Source: Bacteroidetes bacterium 43-93 (GTDB taxonomy: Bacteria > Bacteroidota > Bacteroidia > Chitinophagales > Chitinophagaceae). From it: a DNA stretch of 64,000 nt. Positions 26,658-35,899 of this stretch are shown piece by piece. Location: contig MKUO01000018.1 of assembly GCA_001897855.1 (NCBI GenBank), positions 403,603-467,602 of the forward strand, given 5' to 3'. Position 1 is the stretch's first letter; each line of letters starts with the position of its first letter. The notes under the pieces are model-generated. The model was not told the DNA's origin, did no database searches, and saw nothing but the letters and a program-made list of their open reading frames with translations. Both the position numbers and the translations under genes were made by a program.

Positions 26658-27695
26658 TTATTTGCCTATGACCAGTACATGGAAAGTTCCCGGAACAATA
26701 ATCGGCCGTCCATCTTTACCGATACCTGAAAAGTCGGCTGTAGAAAGGTACAGCAAATGCGTCTTTTCATCAACAGTCAATGTCTTAGCACCCTTTGCGG
26801 TAGGTATGTTGGCGATTACCTTATATGCGTCAGCAGACTGTTCTTTAATAATGGTCAGTGTACCGTCCTCGCCGTTAGAAGAATATATTTGCGACATTGC
26901 CGGATCAAAACCAACACCATCACAACCCTCACCTATCGGCAATTCCTTCACTACTTTCCCGGTTTTTGCATTCAGGACTATCAGCAATTTATTGTCACAT
27001 CCTGCAAATAATCGTTGTGTTTTCCTGTCAATAGCAAGCCCGGATGGCTCTTCGCCATGACCCAATGAGTACCTGCCGATCACAGAAAGGCTTTTCATGT
27101 CCAGCACAGCTACTTCGCTTTTATCTTCAATGTTGATATACAAATGGCCCGCTTCGTCCGAAACTGCAGTTTCAGGTTTACCACCTAAGGGAACTATTTT
27201 AACTACAGCATCTGTTTTGGGATCTACAATCGACAGATCTTTACTTTTACCATTACATACAAACAGCATTTTAGAAACGGACTCGTACATAATAGCATCA
27301 GGATCCTCACCAACTTTTATTTGCCCGATAACTTTATTTGTATGAATGTCAAAAACGCTTAGTGTGTTGAGTTTACCATTACTGGTATATCCTTTTCCGG
27401 CTGAGGAAACAAACGCAATACCATGCACGCCGGTAGTGTTTTCAATGCTACTTTTTAATTCACCGGTAGTTTTATCTATAACATTTACCTGTGTAGCATG
27501 CGAAACATACAGATCATTGTTCACCGGAGACAAAGCAAGATAATCCCACTTACCCTCACCACCTACCGGAATTGTTTTTACAATATGATAATCGCCTTTC
27601 TGTGCGAAGCAAGAAATACCGAACATCAAAACTGCCATAGCAGTAAGCGCAAGACGATTCCTATTCCCTTTATCCATTGTTCTAAAATTATTCAT
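26658..27695 (-). CDS. YncE-like YVTN beta-propeller protein
   Basis: This 345-residue exported protein has a signal peptide (about 7-32, NRLALTAMAVLMFGISCFAQ). The rest is a run of about seven blades with YVTN-type repeats (VYVSHATQVNVIDKTTGELK-like, FVCNGKSKDLSIVDPKTDAV, LFAGCDNKLLIVLNAKTGKV). E. coli YncE is encoded beside the TonB receptor YncD, an arrangement echoed here. Its start overlaps the PepSY gene's stop by one base. Binding of DNA or of a receptor ligand has been proposed for relatives; neither is shown. Confidence 0.82.
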   Translation of the reverse strand: MNNFRTMDKGNRNRLALTAMAVLMFGISCFAQKGDYHIVKTIPVGGEGKWDYLALSPVNNDLYVSHATQVNVIDKTTGELKSSIENTTGVHGIAFVSSAGKGYTSNGKLNTLSVFDIHTNKVIGQIKVGEDPDAIMYESVSKMLFVCNGKSKDLSIVDPKTDAVVKIVPLGGKPETAVSDEAGHLYINIEDKSEVAVLDMKSLSVIGRYSLGHGEEPSGLAIDRKTQRLFAGCDNKLLIVLNAKTGKVVKELPIGEGCDGVGFDPAMSQIYSSNGEDGTLTIIKEQSADAYKVIANIPTAKGAKTLTVDEKTHLLYLSTADFSGIGKDGRPIIVPGTFHVLVIGK

Positions 27696-28117
27696 TAATT
27701 AGCCACAGATTTTATAAAGTTCCCTTGTTTATCAAAGATCAAATCCTTCTTATTTACTTCAGCCTCGTAGTTAATTGTTCCATTTGCCTTCTCTATTAAA
27801 GCAGCTTCTTTGATTTTACCACCTTTTAGATTCTTATCAATATACTTTTTGGCATTTTCAGGCAATTCCTTAACTGCTATTCCTGTTTCTTTTTCCAGCC
27901 ACTTACCACTTGCGTCAATTAAAACCGATATGGATCTATTGTCATTCTTAAAATTAGCTTCGTAGTTCTTGTCTTCTAATTCCCATTTGGGACTTACACC
28001 CGGGAATATTTTATTTAACTCTGCTTTTGCAGCCGACGGAACTTTATCGGCACTTAGCTTTTGCGCAAAAACATTTACAGAAACCAATAAGCACCCTACA
28101 AACAGTACTGTTCTCAT
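27695..28117 (-). CDS. PepSY-like exported protein
   Basis: This 140-residue protein starts at ATG 28117 (an upstream in-frame start at 28156 lacks a signal sequence at the right place). Residues 1-20 (MRTVLFVGCLLVSVNVFAQK) form a signal peptide. The rest is a PepSY-like fold with two repeats, FPGVSPKWELEDKNYEANF and KGGKIKEAALIEKANGTINY, ending in FDKQGNFIKSV. It is the first gene of the five-gene receptor unit. A role in sensing or ligand handling is inferred from position. Confidence 0.75.
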   Translation of the reverse strand: MRTVLFVGCLLVSVNVFAQKLSADKVPSAAKAELNKIFPGVSPKWELEDKNYEANFKNDNRSISVLIDASGKWLEKETGIAVKELPENAKKYIDKNLKGGKIKEAALIEKANGTINYEAEVNKKDLIFDKQGNFIKSVAN

Positions 28118-28188
28118 ATCTATACATTTTAGATGAAGTAATGATGCAAATTGCAATACGATTTTGAAATATTTCTGAACAAAGAATA

Positions 28189-29418
28189 CTATTTACCTGT
28201 CTCCAGCAATGTAATCTTATGATAGCTGTTTACACCACCACACGTTAGTTTTACGATCACGCAACCGGTTACATTGCCAAGATCAGATGTGTTGATAGTA
28301 CAACTGCGCTTACCTGTTTCCTTTTTAAATAACATTTTACCATCCAAACTTCTTACTTCTATCGATTCTATAATAGCATCACTGCTTATAGAAAATTGGT
28401 CTTTTGATGGATTGGGGTATATTTTGATGTTGTTTGTTTTTGCCGGAACATTTGTGACTGCCAATGGGAAGATGGTACGTTTATCTGTAACAAACATCGA
28501 TGCAGGAACGTAAGACGATTCACAAGACAATAAAAGCTGGCTACCTGCATCATAGGTAATACCTTCCGTCTGCCAGTCGTTTGTTGCATTGCCAATCTCT
28601 ATCCTGCGCTTATTACCTGAGAAAAACACATCACCCTTGAAATCATTCAGATAGTAAATAAACGAATTTGTATGAGATGATAAATAACCGATCAGCACTA
28701 CTTCATGAGTCAAGGGGTTATAATCGGCACCCGTTATTAATCCTTTTACATCGTAAGATGTATATGGGCTCACTACATAAGTGCCGGGCGTTTTGGGCAG
28801 TTTATATACCCTTGTTTGCATATCGCCCCTATCCTTTGTAAATATATACAGCGAGTCTTTAATGGACATCACCGCTTCGCAATCGAAATTGTGAGTTTTA
28901 CTTGGGGTGAATACAGTTTGATCTGAGTAAGAGAAATTAATAGCCTCTGCCGTTACAGAAACATTAGGCGAGCTGTTTGACAAAAACTGCGCTTTACTGA
29001 TCTTCAATATTTTCAGATCGGTTCGGTCGCCGTCATTATTACCAAAATCACCAACATAGATATAGCCGCTGTCTGCTGTAATGTCCTCCCAATCGTTATT
29101 AGGGAAGTTAGAAACGGCTATGGTCTGTACCAGGCTGCCATTATTCTTATCTACTTTATAAATTTCGGGATGGCCACCATGATCGTTGTGTGTAAATATG
29201 TAGCCTTCTGTAAGCACTATACCAGATGACTCCGGCGCTTCGGGCAGCAGGCTGCCAATATTGGTTGTAGCCTGTGTAGACGCAGGATATAAACAAGACC
29301 CATCATTGGTTATTGCCGTAGCATCATAATTCGTTGCCTGCGGATCTGTACAGCCACTTTGGGCCTGCACATGCAGTGTTGCGATAGACAACACCAGTAT
29401 ACTGTATAAAGTGCGCAT
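28189..29418 (-). CDS. Type IX secreted propeller-like protein with T9SS-A tail
   Basis: This 409-residue protein has a signal peptide (1-19), the repeat GCTDPQATNYD...DGSC (about 22-42, typical of Bacteroidota secreted proteins), a central domain of about 270 residues with propeller-like strands, and a C-terminal type IX sorting domain (about 330-409; IYPNPSKDQFSIS, IEVRSLDGKMLF). It should leave the cell by PorSS. Its stop is followed by the PepSY gene after 71 bases. Function beyond secretion is not readable. Confidence 0.8.
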   Translation of the reverse strand: MRTLYSILVLSIATLHVQAQSGCTDPQATNYDATAITNDGSCLYPASTQATTNIGSLLPEAPESSGIVLTEGYIFTHNDHGGHPEIYKVDKNNGSLVQTIAVSNFPNNDWEDITADSGYIYVGDFGNNDGDRTDLKILKISKAQFLSNSSPNVSVTAEAINFSYSDQTVFTPSKTHNFDCEAVMSIKDSLYIFTKDRGDMQTRVYKLPKTPGTYVVSPYTSYDVKGLITGADYNPLTHEVVLIGYLSSHTNSFIYYLNDFKGDVFFSGNKRRIEIGNATNDWQTEGITYDAGSQLLLSCESSYVPASMFVTDKRTIFPLAVTNVPAKTNNIKIYPNPSKDQFSISSDAIIESIEVRSLDGKMLFKKETGKRSCTINTSDLGNVTGCVIVKLTCGGVNSYHKITLLETGK

Positions 29419-29427
29419 ATTTTTTGA

Positions 29428-30399
29428 TTATTGATTACCGGGAACAATGAGTTGCCGGATGGTAAAAAGAGATGGATCAGCAGGATCGGCATGAATAACT
29501 ACAGCATCCATATCTACTTCGCCAAATACCTGCAGGCGGGTAAAGTTCAGTAACGTAGATTTCTTTTCTTTATCGGCAAAAAAAGGCTTGTCCACTAAAA
29601 ACTTATGAGAGTCGCCGTTTACCAGCAATACGGGCTTACCACAGGCCTTGCTCAATGACCACAACTGCGCCAGTATAGCGTTGAAGCCATCAGATGCTTC
29701 TTCGGGTGTAAACATATCTGCGTGCGTAAACAGTACTATACCGTTGCTATTAGCTTTCTGCGCCTCGCGAAAGGTTTCATCCAGCCAGAAAGAATCTGCT
29801 TTGCAACGTTCTTTAAACTCGGCATTCCCATTTGGATCAGCCGGTAATAAATTATTATTGGAGCCTACCAAATGTATGGTAGCAAATAGGACATTCTGAT
29901 AAGACCAGCGCATGTTTTCCACATAGGTAGCATACAGCAAGTTGGCCGATTGAGATTGCAGCTTCATCCTTTCCTTACCCAAACTTCTAGAATCCTTAAA
30001 AAATAAAGAACGCAAAAAAGCTAACCGCTCATTACGATCAAATTTTTGGGCCGGCTTCTGGCAATCTGTCCATTCGTTGTCGCCGGGAGTGTATATTAAT
30101 GGCTTCTCGCTCCGGTTAAAATAGTCGTAAACTTTTTGATACACCTCATCCTTACAGGCAACTGAACTTGATTTGATATCACCTACAAACACGTTAAATG
30201 CCTGGTTTTGTTTGTTCACATAGTTCAACAGGTTTTCGAATCGCGGATAATCGGCAGGTATACTGTAAGGCATATCTCCAAATACCACCACATCAAATCC
30301 CTGCTGCTTTCTGCCAGGTTTATTCATTGCCTGTGCAAATGCCGAATGCATGGCGAACAGACAGGCAAAAAACAAACACACCTGAACGAGGTATTTCAT
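29428..30399 (-). CDS. Calcineurin-like phosphoesterase family protein, exported
   Basis: This 323-residue protein has a signal peptide (1-22). The metallophosphoesterase pattern is recognisable but divergent: VVFGDMPY (about 33-40), VFVGDIKSSS, TPGDNEWTDC (a GDNxW variant of the GDNHE motif) and VNGDSHKF at the C-terminal side. It probably hydrolyses a phosphate ester in the periplasm or at the surface. Nine bases separate it from the T9SS cargo gene downstream, so the two form an operon. Confidence 0.68.
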   Translation of the reverse strand: MKYLVQVCLFFACLFAMHSAFAQAMNKPGRKQQGFDVVVFGDMPYSIPADYPRFENLLNYVNKQNQAFNVFVGDIKSSSVACKDEVYQKVYDYFNRSEKPLIYTPGDNEWTDCQKPAQKFDRNERLAFLRSLFFKDSRSLGKERMKLQSQSANLLYATYVENMRWSYQNVLFATIHLVGSNNNLLPADPNGNAEFKERCKADSFWLDETFREAQKANSNGIVLFTHADMFTPEEASDGFNAILAQLWSLSKACGKPVLLVNGDSHKFLVDKPFFADKEKKSTLLNFTRLQVFGEVDMDAVVIHADPADPSLFTIRQLIVPGNQ

Positions 30400-30412
30400 G
30401 AGAACATATTAA

Positions 30413-30440
30413 AAAGGCCTGCGGCATACCGCAGGCCTTT
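30413..30440. terminator. Terminator between the lipoprotein and phosphoesterase genes
   Basis: A perfect 12-base-pair hairpin, AAAGGCCTGCGG / CCGCAGGCCTTT around CATA, is followed on the minus strand by a T run. It ends the transcript of the lipoprotein gene at 30454, so the phosphoesterase gene probably has its own promoter or is attenuated. Confidence 0.88.
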
Positions 30441-30453
30441 AAACAAATAATAA

Positions 30454-31872
30454 TTAGTGTTGGTTACCCGAACCATTGGCAGGGTATGCACCCAGGTCAG
30501 CATTGGGAGCTGTAACAGTTGCTTTAAATTCAGCACGGCTTACACCGGCAGACGTAGCATCTATCGCAGAGAAACCGGTATAGCCCTTTCCTAATGCAGG
30601 AGAGTTAGATGCAAGGTGGAAATCATAATTTCCTACAAAGTTATACAGTGTTAATGTACCTGTAACAGGCAGCGGGAAGTTCACGAACTGGGGGTTGTTT
30701 TTACCCACCAATGCCGGGGCACTATAAACTTGTCCGAGTGTATAGCTATTAGGATAGCCGGGATAGAAAGAAGCAGGACTAGGTATATCGTTAGGGCTTG
30801 GATGTGTAGCGTGTGTAGGTGGATAGAACTGGTTTACGATAGACAGGCTATCACCGTAGCTCCAGTTATAACCATAGAAACAATTGTTAGTATCAGCTGC
30901 AGGATTTTCCAGTATACGGAGACCGGTTCTGCAGTTTACAAATATGTTGTTATACGCTTTTCCTTTAGCGCCTTCTTCAAAGTTTACGTTTGCGCCCCTG
31001 TCAGGATCTACGCTTCTCCAGCCACCGGTGATGTACGTATTGTTGTACATATTCACGTTTGTTTGTACAGAACCATAGGTACCCTTGTTAGAAGCTTTAG
31101 TACCACCTTTTGCAGTACCAACGATCAGGTTGTATGCCATGTCGCCCACAGATGAGTTTTTCACATTGAAGCAGTCGCCGTCATTATAAGCAAGTTTCTC
31201 AACTGTATTTCTCATGATGCTGAACATACCGCCATTCATCCTTACTGCATCGGTTGTAGAGCCGTAAACCCAGGAGTCTTCCAATATCAGGTAGCCTTTA
31301 GCATTTTGAAATTTGACCACAAACAGATCGTCGCCTGTTTTATAACCGGCAGGTGGGTTAGCAGCGCTTGCTGTACCGCCTGCGAAATCGAGGTGCGTCC
31401 ATTTGATATCTACCAGGTTTGCAGTTTTTTCACATTGAATGCCAGCCCACATTTTACCTGTTGGCATCAATCCCGGATCCGTATTAGGATCCTGAAGCCC
31501 ACTTAATTTGTACTTACCGGGGTTTCTGTCTGCATCGATACCGGTGATCCAGTTTGGATGATCTTTAGTACCTAAAGAGATGAAGGCACCTTTTACATAC
31601 AATTGTGCGGCAGGGTTCAGAGAAAGCAGCTTAACACCGCTTTGCATCAGCAGGGTATCACCTTCATTAACGGTAACCTGGTCGTAGAAATAATAGGTCT
31701 TGCCTGCAACCATGGTACCTTTTACGCTACCCTTCAGTGTATCACCGGTAATAGTTTGGCCTACCTGTACTTCGGGCTGAGAGATATTCGGAGTTTCATC
31801 TTTTGTCTTCTTACAAGAATAGACAGTTAATGAAACCATCGCAAGCGCGATAAAATGGATACTTTTTTTCAT
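30454..31872 (-). CDS. Surface lipoprotein with beta-helix repeats
   Basis: This is a 472-residue lipoprotein with signal and lipobox VYSC (Cys20). The body shows right-handed beta-helix-like repeats: Asn/Gly-rich strands such as MRNTVEKLAYNDGDCFNVKNS, and NVNMYNNTYITGG. It is encoded immediately downstream of a TonB receptor on the same strand (26 bases), a SusD-like position, although it has no recognisable SusD domain. A carbohydrate- or phosphate-ligand role is only a guess from the layout. Confidence 0.7.
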   Translation of the reverse strand: MKKSIHFIALAMVSLTVYSCKKTKDETPNISQPEVQVGQTITGDTLKGSVKGTMVAGKTYYFYDQVTVNEGDTLLMQSGVKLLSLNPAAQLYVKGAFISLGTKDHPNWITGIDADRNPGKYKLSGLQDPNTDPGLMPTGKMWAGIQCEKTANLVDIKWTHLDFAGGTASAANPPAGYKTGDDLFVVKFQNAKGYLILEDSWVYGSTTDAVRMNGGMFSIMRNTVEKLAYNDGDCFNVKNSSVGDMAYNLIVGTAKGGTKASNKGTYGSVQTNVNMYNNTYITGGWRSVDPDRGANVNFEEGAKGKAYNNIFVNCRTGLRILENPAADTNNCFYGYNWSYGDSLSIVNQFYPPTHATHPSPNDIPSPASFYPGYPNSYTLGQVYSAPALVGKNNPQFVNFPLPVTGTLTLYNFVGNYDFHLASNSPALGKGYTGFSAIDATSAGVSRAEFKATVTAPNADLGAYPANGSGNQH

Positions 31873-31898
31873 TGTATTCTGTTTTTAATTGATTGATA

Positions 31899-34715
31899 TT
31901 ATTTAGTGAAATTGTAACGGATGCCAAGCAGGTAATTTTGACCATAGTAATCTTTCTGTACGGTAACCCTGTCGTCTCTTGTTTGTATAGGAAGTGCGAA
32001 CTTCCCGGTTTTGTAAATATTCGGCTGCATGATCTCTACCAGCACAGGTGTATTTAAAAGATTGGTAACCTTACAATAAACTGTGAAGTGTTTCCGCACT
32101 CTCTTCTCAAGTGAAAAGTCGAGCTGCGTAGTGCTTCTTTGCCAGTAGTCGAGGTCTCTGTAAGGAGATACAAATGTTATCTTCCTTCCTGTGTATATAC
32201 ATGCCAGTTGCGCATCCAATCCCATCTTTGGATTTTTATAAAGCAGTGATGCATTGGCTATATGTGGCGACTGTCCCTGCAGCGGCCGTGTTTGTGTTGT
32301 TTGCTCTGCAACATAGGATGCATCGTAAAACAGCTTTGATGTCGTAATAGCGGAGTGGGTATAAGTATAGTTACCGGAAACTCCTATGTGACCCCAATAT
32401 TTGGTAAATGCAAATTCAAATCCGTAATTGGTAGCCGTACCGAAGTTGGCAGGCTGTAGCGTAGCGCTGGATGTACCGTTAAATTGTATCGCTGTCTCAA
32501 TAGGGTTGTCGATCGTTTTATAAAAAGCGCCTATTAATACCTGGTCCATAGCCTTAGGAAAATATTCGTACCTAAAGTCGAAGCTGTTTGCAGTGGTATG
32601 TTTTAATTTCGGGTTGCCGCTCAGGCTGAAGTTATCATCCTGTATCAGGTAGGGTACATATTCAAAGAAGCCGGGGCGGTTAATACTGCTGAAATAAGAC
32701 AACCTAAGATTTTGTTTCCTATCCAGCTTATACTTTAAATGCACGCTCGGCAACACATCGGTGTAAGGCACAGTACCTATGGCACCATATGATATTTTAG
32801 GATCCTGCGCGGTATGCCATCCCTGTTCTGTATGTTCTACACGCACACCACCCAGTATCGAAAGCTTATCGAACAAGATGATATTAGCCTGGGCATAGTA
32901 TGCAGTTATCTTTTCTGTAGCGGTATAAGTCAATGGGTTTACCGGGCTACCTTGCGCGGCGGTAGTACCATTAAACTGGAATTTATCGGGCGATAGCTGC
33001 CCATCAAATATTACGGGTTGCCCGGTAGATGATGTCTTTGGTATCAGATCCCATTCATTGTAATGATTATCGCGCGTCTTAGACCTGTATAAGCCACCAG
33101 CTGAGAGAATAACTTCTTGTGCGCCGATATGCTTTTTATAACTAAGGTTCAGATAACCCGCAAGGTCCTGGTCAGAGTTACGGGTCCAGATACGGTAGAA
33201 TGGTATGTTCAATACAGGGTCTGTAGAGACATGATTATGATTGATGTCGAAACCAACTACCTGCACTGTCTGGTATTCAGACCAATCGGGCATTGCCTGC
33301 TTTGCCAGTGAATAAACAGCAGACCAGTTAAGATCCAGGCCTTTCGCCAACGTATGCTCTCCCTGCAAAGTAGAGTTGTATATACTTTGGTTTTGCATTC
33401 GCGACCTGTATAACAAGTAAGTGTTACCCGTGCCGGTGCCGCTTCTGCCGATGGACAGGCTGGTATCAATAGTGGTACGGGTTTGTATCTCATCCATCTC
33501 CAGGAACAGGTTATACAGGCTTATTTTATTCTTGTCGTTGATAGCATAATCTATTTTATTGTGCAGCCCATAGCGGGTTTGCTGTGTATTGTACTTCCTG
33601 ATGTAGATATCATCAAATGAAGGCACATTACCCGGTGCAGGCTGGTTATTAGGTTTCAGCCAGGTAGTATTAGACCCCCTGAATAAATTGGAATAGCTGC
33701 CGGCTATGATGATGCCAAGTTGCTTTCTCCTCAAAAACCTATTGCCGATAGAAAAGCCCGCCAACCCATTCAGCGGCAAGCTTCTTTTTTTGTAATCAAA
33801 ATTCTTATAGGTAAAATCGTTGGGGGTAGCAACATAAGATTCGCCATGTAAATCTGCGGGAGATTGATGATTAACTACACTTCTGTCAAAATTCTGGTAT
33901 CCGCGGTCGGCCAGCAACTGGCTGAAACCACCTGCAACATTGGCATTGATGGTAAGATGATCTGGGGCATTTTTCATTACCAGGTTCATAGCACCACCTA
34001 TTGCATCACCTTCCATATTTGGTGTAGGTGCTTTGATCACTTCAAGCCTGTCCAGCAGGTCGGCAGGGAACATATCCATAGGCACGTACCTGTATTTGTT
34101 ATCGGGACTGGGTATCTTAATCCCATTCACCAGCGTATAATTATAACGCTGGTCCATACCCCGGATGATCGCATAGCGCGCATCTCCGGTAGCTGTTCTT
34201 TCCAGTGATACTGCGGACACACGCTGCAAGATGCCGGCTGTGGTAATATCCGGCAACAGTTTTATTGTTCGGGCAGATAATACATTCAATATGTTATCTG
34301 CATTCTTTTCAATAGCCCTTGCCTGCTTGTCCGATCCGTTTTCGTAGGTGCCAGTAACCATCACTTCGTTCAGCGATGTAGCTAGTGGTTTTAGAAAAAA
34401 GTTTACCGCTATGGTTTCACCTGAATCTGCGATATTGATCGTTCGTTCTTGCTTTTCATAACCCATAGCCTGTACATGAAGTACATGCGTACCCGCTGCA
34501 AGGTGCCGAATACGATAACTGCCATCGAGGCCGGAAACATCTCCTGTTTTGTGGTTAGACAAATAGATAGTAGCACCAATGATCTCTTCTTTTGTTTTGG
34601 CATCCAACACTTTACCGGTTACCTGTGCGTGTAATGCACTGCTGCCTAACATCAATACAAAAAATAAAAAGGTGCTGAGGCAGGTAAGCTTAAAAGGTTG
34701 TACAGATCTATTCAT
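31899..34715 (-). CDS. TonB-dependent outer-membrane receptor, large
   Basis: This 938-residue receptor has a signal peptide (about 10-30), a CarboxypepD_reg-like domain (about 32-115, TGKVLDAKTKEEIIGATIYL), a plug domain (about 135-250, GDAIGGAMNLVMKNAPDHLT) and a long barrel ending in YLLGIRYNFTK. It lies upstream of the lipoprotein gene on the same strand. The large size and the outer-membrane-protein assembly features resemble CirA/FecA-type receptors. The ligand is unknown; the neighbouring phosphoesterase-like protein hints at a phosphorylated ligand. Confidence 0.9.
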   Translation of the reverse strand: MNRSVQPFKLTCLSTFLFFVLMLGSSALHAQVTGKVLDAKTKEEIIGATIYLSNHKTGDVSGLDGSYRIRHLAAGTHVLHVQAMGYEKQERTINIADSGETIAVNFFLKPLATSLNEVMVTGTYENGSDKQARAIEKNADNILNVLSARTIKLLPDITTAGILQRVSAVSLERTATGDARYAIIRGMDQRYNYTLVNGIKIPSPDNKYRYVPMDMFPADLLDRLEVIKAPTPNMEGDAIGGAMNLVMKNAPDHLTINANVAGGFSQLLADRGYQNFDRSVVNHQSPADLHGESYVATPNDFTYKNFDYKKRSLPLNGLAGFSIGNRFLRRKQLGIIIAGSYSNLFRGSNTTWLKPNNQPAPGNVPSFDDIYIRKYNTQQTRYGLHNKIDYAINDKNKISLYNLFLEMDEIQTRTTIDTSLSIGRSGTGTGNTYLLYRSRMQNQSIYNSTLQGEHTLAKGLDLNWSAVYSLAKQAMPDWSEYQTVQVVGFDINHNHVSTDPVLNIPFYRIWTRNSDQDLAGYLNLSYKKHIGAQEVILSAGGLYRSKTRDNHYNEWDLIPKTSSTGQPVIFDGQLSPDKFQFNGTTAAQGSPVNPLTYTATEKITAYYAQANIILFDKLSILGGVRVEHTEQGWHTAQDPKISYGAIGTVPYTDVLPSVHLKYKLDRKQNLRLSYFSSINRPGFFEYVPYLIQDDNFSLSGNPKLKHTTANSFDFRYEYFPKAMDQVLIGAFYKTIDNPIETAIQFNGTSSATLQPANFGTATNYGFEFAFTKYWGHIGVSGNYTYTHSAITTSKLFYDASYVAEQTTQTRPLQGQSPHIANASLLYKNPKMGLDAQLACIYTGRKITFVSPYRDLDYWQRSTTQLDFSLEKRVRKHFTVYCKVTNLLNTPVLVEIMQPNIYKTGKFALPIQTRDDRVTVQKDYYGQNYLLGIRYNFTK

Positions 34716-34946
34716 TTATAACCGGTTTTATCTTTCACAACAAAATGCGCAGGAAGATTTTGTGCATCATATTTTTTAATCCGGTTGCGAAATTCGCAGT
34801 TCAATTCTGAAGAGATTCTGAATAACGGGCCGTTTAACAGAATGGTAAAAGCATGGTAACGTTGTGCAAATGAAAACTTAACACAACGGTAATTTATAAA
34901 GGTATTTGGCCACTTGCCCCCCAGATGGGATTACATAAGGAAGGAG
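34716..34946. other. Intergenic region upstream of the large TonB receptor
   Basis: This gap of 231 bases lies between the PagL-like gene's end and the receptor start. It presumably holds the receptor promoter. No open frame, strong hairpin or repeat was found. Confidence 0.4.
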
Positions 34947-35471
34947 TTAAAATAACCAATTGACATAAAGACCAAATCCATCCCATGTTGGATTTTGAAT
35001 ATCGCCTGAACGTTGTCCATTAGAGAAATGGCTGTAATGGAACCCTATCCGCATTTTATTTTTATTTGTCACCGGCATTTCAATAGCGAAGCCAGCGTTA
35101 AAGGTATAATTAACGGCATTTGCAGGATGCTCGGGCGCCATATAGATCACGCCTCCTTTTACTTCTGTTAAGAAACTGATCCCTTTTCCAAGACGAACAA
35201 GGCTATACCTGGCTACCGGCCTGATGCCAATTCCTATGCTGCTATAATCATTATTCCAAAACTTGTAGATGTGCAATTCTCCGCCAAGCTCAAAACCCTT
35301 ACGGATATACACTACACCTCCGCTGATGTTACTTAGATACGATTTGTATTCCCCTATCTCCTTGTAAAAACCTGCTTCGGCATACGCATGAGCAGTGCTG
35401 CGTGCCTTTACCTTAAAGCATAGAGCACTCAAGATCGTTACCGTTAGAAAAAACCTGCTGCAAAAGCACAT
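34947..35471 (-). CDS. PagL-like acyloxyacyl hydrolase / lipid A deacylase
   Basis: This 174-residue outer-membrane protein has a signal peptide (about 5-24) and alternating strand pattern, ending in an aromatic Phe (YVNWLF). The active-site motif is HYSHFSNGQ, with His148 and Ser150 in the expected His-x-Ser spacing of PagL enzymes, which remove the 3-O acyl chain of lipid A. The third acidic residue could not be assigned by eye. Confidence 0.7.
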   Translation of the reverse strand: MCFCSRFFLTVTILSALCFKVKARSTAHAYAEAGFYKEIGEYKSYLSNISGGVVYIRKGFELGGELHIYKFWNNDYSSIGIGIRPVARYSLVRLGKGISFLTEVKGGVIYMAPEHPANAVNYTFNAGFAIEMPVTNKNKMRIGFHYSHFSNGQRSGDIQNPTWDGFGLYVNWLF

Positions 35472-35706
35472 TGTAGTCCTGGTTATACCATTAATACCAA
35501 GGTGAGTCTTTCAGGGAATTCACCAGGATAAATGTGGGCATATTGCCGGAGTGATGCTATGATGGCGATCACTGTTGGCAATGATATCCATCAAACCGGA
35601 GTATCAATAAAGAAGGATCGTAGGATAGGCATTCAATCCGGTCGCGCAAATGAAAAAAGGGTATCTTATTGACACCCTCTATTCTAATCCTTTTTTAAAA
35701 AAGTGA
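35472..35706. other. Spacer upstream of the PagL-like gene
   Basis: The region between the PagL-like gene and a short downstream ORF of the adjacent unit holds the hairpin at 35658-35678 and otherwise no open frame or repeat that I can support. Confidence 0.4.
35658..35678 (-). terminator. Terminator downstream of the small acidic ORF
   Basis: Arms AGGGTATC and GACACCCT around TTATT form an 8-pair stem (one G-U), and the minus transcript continues into a run of T. It ends transcription coming from the oxidoreductase gene and the small ORF. Confidence 0.75.
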
Positions 35707-35865
35707 TCAGGCCATTTCTTCTTCCTCCTCTTCTTCTGTCTCTTCCATATCTTCTTCCTGCTCGTCATCTGCAAGAGGATTAATATCGCTTTCCGCTATA
35801 TGGCAAGCTGCACCTGAGGATGTTCTACAAATTTTTAATGCAAAACTGTTGTGCCGTTTGGGCAC
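35707..35865 (-). CDS. Possible small protein with acidic tail, 52 residues
   Basis: A GTG-initiated frame reads VPKRHNSFALKICRTSSGAA, then CHIAESDINPLADD, then a run of Glu with two Met, ending at the TGA at 35707-35709. Position supports it: it follows the oxidoreductase stop by 34 bases and is followed by a good terminator. Against it are the GTG start without a clear ribosome-binding site and unknown homology. The two Cys and the Glu-rich tail could fit a peptide precursor, but no modification enzyme is nearby. Confidence 0.3.
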   Translation of the reverse strand: MPKRHNSFALKICRTSSGAACHIAESDINPLADDEQEEDMEETEEEEEEEMA

Positions 35866-35866
35866 A

Positions 35867-35898
35867 TTAATACCGGCATTTATAGCTGCCGGTATTAA
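35867..35898. repeat. Inverted repeat after the Rieske oxidoreductase gene
   Basis: Perfect 12-base arms TTAATACCGGCA and TGCCGGTATTAA enclose an 8-base loop directly after the oxidoreductase stop. There is no T tract, so it may stabilise the mRNA 3' end or act as a weak terminator. Confidence 0.7.
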
Positions 35899-35899
35899 A

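Noticed and set aside
30454..31872. SusD-like identity for the lipoprotein next to the TonB receptor
   Set aside because: The sequence is beta-helix-like with no TPR/SusD helices; only its position matches.
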